From Collodictyon triciliatum (lineage: Eukaryota > CRuMs): 20,733 nucleotides of DNA. The stretch is taken from contig JBHJMP010000348.1 of the NCBI GenBank assembly GCA_043381765.1, positions 1-20,733 of the forward strand. Reading direction: 5' to 3'. Shown here piece by piece: positions 14,539 to 20,733 of the stretch; position 1 is the first letter of the stretch, and each line of letters begins with the position of its first letter. Both the position numbers and the translations under genes were made by a program. The notes beneath the pieces were generated by a model, which worked only from the letters and a program-made list of their open reading frames with translations, was not told where the DNA came from and ran no database searches.

Positions 14539-16334
14539 TATCCAAATTTAACGAGAAAATGCGAGAAAGTAAATGCCGCAATATTTTCAAAACGATTCAT
14601 TAGATTACAACCTTCATTTGATTAGCCAAAAATGACGGGTCCTGGCTCTGTATCTGCTCCAACATGCTTCGTGCCTTTTAAATAGCGTACAAACCAAAAT
14701 TAAAATAATATCAATCAAGAGAATTGAAGAGTACATTTATCTAACAATGTGATGTGGTAGAATTACGGGGGCAGAATTAACGATGGGTTGTTGCGTTGAA
14801 AGCATCGCCGCAGGCTGCTTTTGTTGCGGATTCGAGCCATTATCGAGTGAAGATGCAACTCCACTTGGTGTTTGATTGAAGGCAGAGGTTTGTTTCATGG
14901 CAAGATTGGCTGGCTGTGGGACTGGTATTTGAGAAATATTCGCTGTCATTCCCATCGAGCTTTGACTCATGCCATAGGCTAATTGGTGGGCGCTTGGGTG
15001 TACATTTTGGTTGCGGCTGAGACTTTGCTGCGACCCTGCTGGTGAAGGGGACGGCATTTGGATGGATAGTCCGGGAGGGACAGGGGTTATTTGTCCATTC
15101 AAATTCGGTATCGTGTGATTCGATGCGAGCATGGATGGTGTCATATTTCGATACATCGCACTGGCGGGGAAGTTTTGCGAATCGTAAAATCCTCCTTGGT
15201 TGATGCCTGATGCTGGAGCATAACCAGCGACTCCATCTTGCATGAGAATAATCGAATTATGTACACGTAATAAGAATGTGTTGGAGGATTTGTCTTATAT
15301 TCAGGTCGTTTTCATAAATACTATAAGAGGTCATTGTATTGTTGGAATTATTGTTATCGTTGATTTGTTACTCCTCTTCTTACCAATGTATGTGTTTTGT
15401 GCGTCAGTGAAAGGCATCTGATTTCTTGGTGTCATCTGCGGATAATAATTGAGTGATATGAAAGATAAGTTTGTTTATTTTTTTTTCATGATTTACACTT
15501 ACGTAACCTTTTTCCCCAAGAGATAGTTTTGGTCGAATAGAATGTGGGTGGATTAGTATCATAATGTATATAGGGTAAATAAAAGAGTGGCACGGGATCT
15601 TTGAATCGAATAAAGGAAAAAAGAAAAGAGTGGCACAGGATAAAGTCAAGGAAATTACAGAGGCTTACTGCGGTTGTAGATGTCACCATTTTGGGTAGCT
15701 GCGTTTGCATATTCCATGATAGAGAGGGGAGTTTGTCCGATGGACTGTTCGGGAATAATAAACTGTGCCTGATTCATCCCCGAAGGTCTTCCTTGCATTC
15801 CTGACCACGAAGTAGATACACATATACATATATTTATAAAGAAGTATTGTTCGTTGATGAAAAATACAGGGACTCCATTCAGCATATGATACCCATGAAT
15901 TGATGTTGTGATTAATTAATTGAATTGTTTAAAAGAAATGGAGACAGGGGGGTATATAACCAACCAGGCGGCATGGACATAGAAGCAACTTGTCCAGTTT
16001 TTCCACCATATGGATTCTATAAAAGGGAGCAGTGTGTTAGTATATTTTTTAAAAGAAAATCTTGGATGAGATACACTTTATAAACTTTTCAACGGCCAAA
16101 CATGTATTCAACTTACTGTTACCACTACCATATTATATTGTAGAGATTATTAGTATTATTATAGTGATTGATGTTGTTGTCACTAACAGAGTGGACAGGA
16201 ATCGGCCGCGCAAGGGGTACTGGGTTCTGAGACTGGTTTTGCTGGGACATCTGCGCGGAAATGTGACCGGAGTAAACCTGTGTGTCTGTTACAAGTGGCC
16301 TTCGCGCACTGTTGACTGAAGACGACATATTCAT
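13504..16334 (-). CDS. CNOT2: CCR4-NOT complex subunit 2 (NOT2/CNOT2), about 11 exons, about 505 aa
   Basis: NOT2 is a core CCR4-NOT subunit that joins NOT1 with NOT3/5 and supports mRNA deadenylation. Exons in transcription order: 16334-16184, 16124-16117 (8 nt, inferred), 16016-15965, 15800-15669, 15507-15503 (5 nt, inferred), 15435-15384, 15236-14746, 14674-14612, 14370-14228, 14033-13830, 13720-13504 (TGA). They total 1518 nt in one frame; human CNOT2 has 540 residues. The N-terminal ~300 residues are Met/Gln/Asn/Ser/Pro-rich. MLEQIQSQDPSFLANQMK precedes the NOT2/3/5 domain at about 319-470: FGLQGFLSVI, LALGTDLTSLGLDLN, YLYKKFDSPW, YSIPSCYY, EKTLFYIFYSKP, GWVYQKQSQEW, QIYFDVNSWSK. A Ser/Thr-rich tail of about 37 residues follows. 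The start is uncertain: the frame stays open upstream to 16460, where TCTTAG could be an acceptor, so a first exon may lie near the 730-N gap. Confidence 0.88.
14441..14535. repeat. (TAA)n microsatellite in a NOT2 intron
   Basis: About 31 perfect AAT/TAA units lie in the intron between NOT2 exons 14674-14612 and 14370-14228. On the sense strand it reads as ATT repeats. Open frames across it (poly-Ile or poly-Tyr) are artefacts. Confidence 0.97.
15581..15641. repeat. Dispersed motif, copy 3, flanked by 18-bp direct repeats (NOT2 intron)
   Basis: The core CTTTGAATCGAATAAAG (15599-15615) and an A-rich tail lie between AAAAGAGTGGCACGGGAT (15581-15598) and AAAAGAGTGGCACAGGAT (15624-15641). The repeats agree at 17 of 18 positions and start 43 bp apart, the same spacing as the repeat around copy 1. 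This could be a target-site duplication around a 25-nt insert or a local 43-bp tandem duplication. Confidence 0.6.
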
Positions 16335-16460
16335 CCAGGAAGGTAGTCTCTGAGAGGAAACAGGAGAAGGTTGACAGTTACTAAAGCTTTTGTGCAGAGT
16401 CCTTTTAAATGATTTCGTTCCGTCGCGTGAAGAGCAGTATCCAAGTTGGTGGGAAAGCGA

Positions 16461-17370
16461 CTAAGACATAAACAATAATGATAAAAAAAGAAAAAAAAAA
16501 CGAAGAAAAAAACGCGTAACGAGATCGTTCGCAAAAAAAAAAAAAAAGAAGCTGCTTTGCCACAATGTGGCAGAGTTGTTGATCGCAGTCCTGATTATAC
16601 TAATAATTGACTGACTCATTGGCTTCATGGTCTCTGCATTTTGTACACTTGTGTTCAAGCAAGTATGCGTGTGTTGAGCAGAACTGTGGCTTCGCGTGTG
16701 AAACGAGCAGAAAGAAAAAGAACTACTCCCAAGCCCAAAATGCAACCAGAGTTCTGAGAGAAAACAAGTGGCGGATATTCGGGAATATGGCTCGTATTAT
16801 TATGCAAGAAAACAGAGGAAGGCCAAAAGAACGGGTCAATTAGATAATATACAATATCGTCATTGCGTTCGTCTTCGAATGACTCAACAACTCTGCTTCT
16901 CGCTTCTCCATCACCCAACTTTCGTCCACCCGATATTGAATGTGTGATTAATCGTGAATTTTTGTAATTTTATTTTTTTGTTTTGTTGTTTGGCTTGGTG
17001 GCAATTCGGGACATGAAGCGGAATCGAGTGATATGAAATTATGCCCATATGTGGCAGAAGCATGAATTTCTTTCTCTGATCGAGGGTCGGGTCACTCATA
17101 CCATATCATAATTATATTTTTGGATATTATAATATAATCTTATTATTTGCATAATTTAATGACATAAAACATATAATTCATCATAGATTATATCATCATA
17201 TTAAATGATATATATTACATACAATACAAAATGTAGGTCATCTCAGTACCAATTGTGGCTAGATTAACGCCCTTGCAAACGCATTTCACGGTGCGGTAAC
17301 CACAAAGCAAAGCCAGCGAATTAATCTTGACTCGGCACAATCTATTCAGCCAGAGACTTACTCGCTTCAA
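16461..17370. other. Region upstream of NOT2, up to the large gap
   Basis: No gene I can support. It contains A-rich runs at 16484-16550, a perfect palindrome at 16558-16572 and a very AT-rich stretch at 17100-17225. Right at the gap, GTAAGT on the - strand (17361-17356) follows a possible exon end at 17362. This would fit a 5' exon of NOT2 joined to the acceptor at 16461-16462, or another - strand gene hidden in the gap. Open frames here have no recognisable products. Confidence 0.4.
16558..16572. promoter_or_regulatory. 15-bp palindrome TGCCACAATGTGGCA
   Basis: A perfect inverted repeat with 7-bp arms around one central A, 224 bp upstream of the NOT2 ATG at 16334. It could be a site for a dimeric DNA-binding protein or simply chance. 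No factor can be named from sequence. Confidence 0.3.
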
Positions 17371-18100
17371 NNNNNNNNNNNNNNNNNNNNNNNNNNNNNN
17401 NNNNNNNNNNNNNNNNNNNNNNNNNNNNNNNNNNNNNNNNNNNNNNNNNNNNNNNNNNNNNNNNNNNNNNNNNNNNNNNNNNNNNNNNNNNNNNNNNNNN
17501 NNNNNNNNNNNNNNNNNNNNNNNNNNNNNNNNNNNNNNNNNNNNNNNNNNNNNNNNNNNNNNNNNNNNNNNNNNNNNNNNNNNNNNNNNNNNNNNNNNNN
17601 NNNNNNNNNNNNNNNNNNNNNNNNNNNNNNNNNNNNNNNNNNNNNNNNNNNNNNNNNNNNNNNNNNNNNNNNNNNNNNNNNNNNNNNNNNNNNNNNNNNN
17701 NNNNNNNNNNNNNNNNNNNNNNNNNNNNNNNNNNNNNNNNNNNNNNNNNNNNNNNNNNNNNNNNNNNNNNNNNNNNNNNNNNNNNNNNNNNNNNNNNNNN
17801 NNNNNNNNNNNNNNNNNNNNNNNNNNNNNNNNNNNNNNNNNNNNNNNNNNNNNNNNNNNNNNNNNNNNNNNNNNNNNNNNNNNNNNNNNNNNNNNNNNNN
17901 NNNNNNNNNNNNNNNNNNNNNNNNNNNNNNNNNNNNNNNNNNNNNNNNNNNNNNNNNNNNNNNNNNNNNNNNNNNNNNNNNNNNNNNNNNNNNNNNNNNN
18001 NNNNNNNNNNNNNNNNNNNNNNNNNNNNNNNNNNNNNNNNNNNNNNNNNNNNNNNNNNNNNNNNNNNNNNNNNNNNNNNNNNNNNNNNNNNNNNNNNNNN
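17371..18100. other. Assembly gap, 730 N
   Basis: A run of 730 N, a non-round length that suggests an estimated gap size. It probably hides the 5' end of the RPA34-like gene on + and perhaps the first exon of NOT2 on -. If so, their divergent promoters are here. Confidence 0.97.
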
Positions 18101-18145
18101 ACTATGTATTTTTTTAATTGAAGCCAATTCACTCGATAAACGCAG

Positions 18146-19260
18146 CTTCCGTTGGTCACATTCAATGGAACTAAAATATCATTCAAGGAGGAAAACGGTA
18201 CCATTGTTGGTCATCTGAATGTAGACCCTGGCGATGGAGTAGTCAAAAGCTATGAAATCATCCCATCTGTCACATCTGAATACCAGACAATATACAACCT
18301 TTTCCCAAGCCCAAAGTCCACATTTCTAGTGCCAGGCAATCTCCTTATTCAAGATATGCATACTCGTCCCTATTTTCCCCTTTTTTTCTTTCCATTCTGC
18401 CTTTGTCCCTCACGCATTATCTACTGTGTTATTAGTCCTCAAATTTGGGGTTGAAACATTTACATCATGTTTCATCTACACATAATTACATAACTGTTTA
18501 TTTGTTTATTTGTGTATTTATTTATTAGGAAAGCCTTTTTCTGCCACCTATGAGGTTATTGAATCGCCTTCTGTGCCAAAAGTAAAAGATGCTCTAGAGG
18601 TCAGCGGACCGCCTCGACCTCGTGAAAACCTCGGACTGCATAATTTCCCCATCGGATATGGGACTAGTTTGGTTTTTAGATAAAAAAAATCCGCACGATT
18701 CTCTCCAACCTATCCATTTCTTACATTATTTACCAATCATTATAGTTCCTCACACCAAGTTAATAGTGAATTGATGAGGTTTTATTTCACATCCTTTTAG
18801 ACTTGCACCTACCCAAAACAGTTGATGATGCACCAAAGAAGAAATCAAAATCCAAAGTCGCGACGAAACAAATCGAAGCAAAAGCGTATGACGATATCTT
18901 CCAGCCCAAAAAAAACATCTCTTATCTTTATTCATGCTATCCAGATTTCAATAAGAATAAATAATCCGCCATATTGATATCCCTTCTTATTTTCGCCATA
19001 GTTTAGACACTATTTTATATCCAGTTTGTTGGAAACCTATAAAGAGCAAAAATTGATGGAACCAACTTGTTTTTAACATTATTAGCGTTGAAATAGCACA
19101 AAATCCCGCGACCAAAAAGAAGAAAGCCAAGAGGACCGATGCAGACACTACATCTCTGGCTTCGTCAGTCAAGGCAACGCCCGTCAAGATCGAGAATGAG
19201 GAGGCTTCGTTCGATGCTGGGCTGATCAAACAGAAAAAGAAAAGGAAAATCAACACCTGA
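18146..19260 (+). CDS. RPA34-like RNA polymerase I subunit (tentative), 5' end missing
   Basis: Exons 18146-18335, 18529-18666, 18801-18885 and 19086-19260 (TGA) join in frame to 195 visible residues. The first begins with LPLVTFNGTKISF right after an acceptor; 5' exons are lost in the gap. The order of features resembles the RNA polymerase I A34.5/RPA34 (POLR1G) family: a beta-rich N-terminal part with VPGKPFSATYEVIE, then PPRPRENLGLHNFPIGYG, which recalls the family's 'Pro-Arg...Gly-Leu...Pro-x-Gly' segment, then a Lys-rich tail (APKKKSKSK, TKKKKAKR, KQKKKRKINT) of nuclear or nucleolar type. RPA34 pairs with RPA49 and aids rRNA transcription. This family is poorly conserved and the match is from memory of its pattern, so another Lys-rich nuclear protein is possible. 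Intron 18336-18528 starts with GC if V-P-G-K-P-F is the true junction. Confidence 0.5.
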
Positions 19261-19413
19261 ATCATAAGAGGAGCCGCCATTTTTTTTCTTTCCGTTTATA
19301 CTGCTCACCACACTCCTTTGTTCCTTTTCACTTTTCTTATCAATAACTTTCAAACCCAGAAATAAGGTTTCATCATACTGCCCTCGTTAATAAACGATTT
19401 CTATGGAAATATA

Positions 19414-19435
19414 TTTGATATATGTGTATATCAAA
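19414..19435. repeat. Inverted repeat (9-bp stem, 4-nt loop) downstream of the RPA34-like gene
   Basis: TTTGATATA (19414-19422), loop TGTG, and TATATCAAA (19427-19435) form a perfect but AT-rich hairpin about 150 nt after the RPA34-like stop. It lies between the ends of two convergent genes, so it may sit in a 3' UTR. Function unknown. Confidence 0.45.
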
Positions 19436-19438
19436 GGA

Positions 19439-19464
19439 TTTTTTCCCCTTTATTCAATTCAAAG
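19439..19464. repeat. Dispersed motif, copy 4 (intergenic)
   Basis: A T6 tract (19439-19444) is followed by CTTTATTCAATTCAAAG (19448-19464). This is the inverted 17-nt core with one G-to-A difference. It is the weakest of the four copies and the only one clearly outside an intron. Confidence 0.35.
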
Positions 19465-19728
19465 ATATATCCCAAAGTATGATACGCTTCTACGCAAAAT
19501 CACACCTCAGTGATATGCTTTTCACTCCTAATGAAATTGTTTGTGTATCCATTGTCTTCTCTCATCAATATGAGTATGTGTATTTTTTTTTTTTTTTATT
19601 GCCGCAGGGTTTATTCAAAGCATATATGCCGAATATTTTTTGGCAATAAGGAATATCCATTGGAACAATAGTAATCGTGTTTATTGTTGCTTGGGAACAG
19701 TGCGAAGCCAAACAACCTTTCTTCTATC

Positions 19729-20489
19729 TTAGTCTGTCACCTCCCTGCAGAATTATAAGAGAAAATAGGAAAGAAATAAAAAAAAAAAAAGGAAAAGGAA
19801 AAGGGATTGTTATAAAAACATTCAAATTCACATAACCTGAGGTGGACATATAGATGAATTTGTAAATATAAATAGACATTACAATAAAGACACATACTTT
19901 TTCACAGAATCATCAAGTGTCTCAGCCTTTGGTGGGGCGGATTCGCTCTCTTCGACAGTTTTCCCGGTTGGTGAGCTGGGAGACGAGGAGTGTGAATCGG
20001 TTCCTTCACTTTTCGTTCCTTTCCCTTTGTTCTTTGTCTTTTCCTTCAACTTTTGTCGCTTGGCCTTGCGCTTTGCCGCTTTCTCTGCAAGCTCCTTTTC
20101 CACGGCTTCGCGCTTCTTTTTAAACTCCTCATCTTTGATTTGCTACTTTGTGTCGTGAGAGTTGTGTTTACTATTCGACAGACTTGACCAGAACCAATAA
20201 AACAAGATAGGATTCCTCACCGAGGGTATATTGAATACGTTTATAAAAAGTAATGATACGAACAAAAAGAGACATACAGAGTAATGAGGGTCTTTCAGAG
20301 GACTGAAGAAAAGTCAATAAGAAGCAAGGATAGCCTGATTGTATAAAGCACCCCACCCGGAAAACAACTGTTATGTGTGAGGCAAAACCTGCTGGTGTTC
20401 CTGTTCCATTCGCTCAAGCCGGGTCAATTCCTTTCTTCTTCCCATGCGATAGATGTGAAACTCTCCGCTGCCCGCTCCTGCTGTACTTC
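19729..20489 (-). CDS. PRKRIP1: PRKRIP1-type spliceosomal protein, 3' exons only
   Basis: PRKRIP1 (DUF1168) is a small nuclear double-stranded-RNA-binding protein found in spliceosomal C-type complexes. Visible exons in transcription order: 20489-20389, 20142-19898, 19744-19729 (TAA), about 119 residues. The first begins in phase 1 with GSTAGAGSGEFHIYR, matching the conserved GSSAGAGSGEFHVYR of the human protein. A long basic/acidic helix follows (RRKELTRLERMEQEHQQ, DEEFKKKREAVEKELAEKAA) with KRKAKRQKLKEK, nearly identical to human KRRKKRQKLKEK. A Ser/Glu-rich tail ends in EVTD. A strong donor (AA|GTATGT) shows that the frame running on past 19898 is intron read-through. The N-terminal part expected in this family lies beyond the window or in the (CTTT)n tract. 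A donor-like GTAAGA at 20619-20614 has the right phase for the preceding exon. Convergent with the RPA34-like gene. Confidence 0.88.
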
Positions 20490-20633
20490 CTGTACAATAA
20501 GCATATAAAAATAATGATAGGCATGCGATTGTTCCTCTCTATATGCATCAATCTCGAATACTCTGTCGTAATGTGAGCTGCAGTCCTCACTAGGGGCCTT
20601 CGTTTACTCGGCATCTTACCCGGTACACAAATT

Positions 20634-20733
<100 letters not shown>

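Noticed and set aside
14387-14600. Poly-Ile and poly-Tyr frames
   Set aside because: They are translations of the (TAA)n microsatellite in a NOT2 intron.
17215-18204. Open frames of 260-330 codons on both strands
   Set aside because: Almost all of their length is N from the assembly gap. The short real tail on - (17216-17370) has no recognisable motif.
20414-20614. Possible PRKRIP1 first exon starting MPSKRRPLV on the - strand
   Set aside because: It does not resemble the family's N-terminal region and runs into the known exon in the wrong frame.

Overview
This window looks like a piece of draft nuclear genome from an intron-rich unicellular eukaryote. Every confident gene is split into many short exons by AT-rich introns, mostly about 75-250 nt. 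TAA, TAG and TGA all serve as stops, so the code is standard. There are two assembly gaps (100 N and 730 N) and several long microsatellites, one at each edge, which suggests a whole small scaffold. The style would fit a rhizarian such as a foraminiferan, but that is a guess.

Layout, left to right. A terminal (A5-8)CAT array (1-215) precedes a 12-exon NADP-dependent isocitrate dehydrogenase gene on + (331-3473). Close behind, also on +, is an orphan gene of about 19 exons (about 3729-7896). It encodes a Ser/Pro-rich protein with a coiled coil, and one of its introns carries a telomere-like octamer array. After 1.2 kb without a convincing gene comes a four-exon + gene for an 803-residue PSP1-domain protein (9084-12206), whose third intron is a (CTTT)n tract with a gap. 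A possible small Cys-rich ORF (13082-13351) lies before a convergent - strand gene for CCR4-NOT subunit 2 (NOT2/CNOT2; 13504-16334 or further upstream). Past the 730-N gap is the 3' part of a + gene that resembles RNA polymerase I subunit RPA34 (18146-19260). The right end holds the 3' part of a - strand gene for a PRKRIP1-type spliceosomal protein (19729-20489 visible), cut by a (CTTT)n tract at the scaffold edge.

I rebuilt exons by hand, requiring GT/GC...AG borders, consistent intron phase and, where the family is known, agreement with conserved motifs. Isocitrate dehydrogenase, PSP1, NOT2 and PRKRIP1 are secure by family. RPA34 is tentative and the coiled-coil gene is unidentified. Four genes touch RNA metabolism (PSP1, NOT2, RPA34-like, PRKRIP1), but they are on different strands and nothing shows co-regulation.

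I see no defence system, mobile-element ORF, CRISPR array, tRNA or rRNA. The unusual signals concern gene architecture: a strongly supported GC-AG intron plus tentative ones, inferred 5-nt and 8-nt microexons in NOT2, a 28-nt intron or frameshift in the orphan gene, a dispersed 17-nt motif next to T/A tracts with direct repeats 43 bp apart at two copies, and the intronic telomere-like array.
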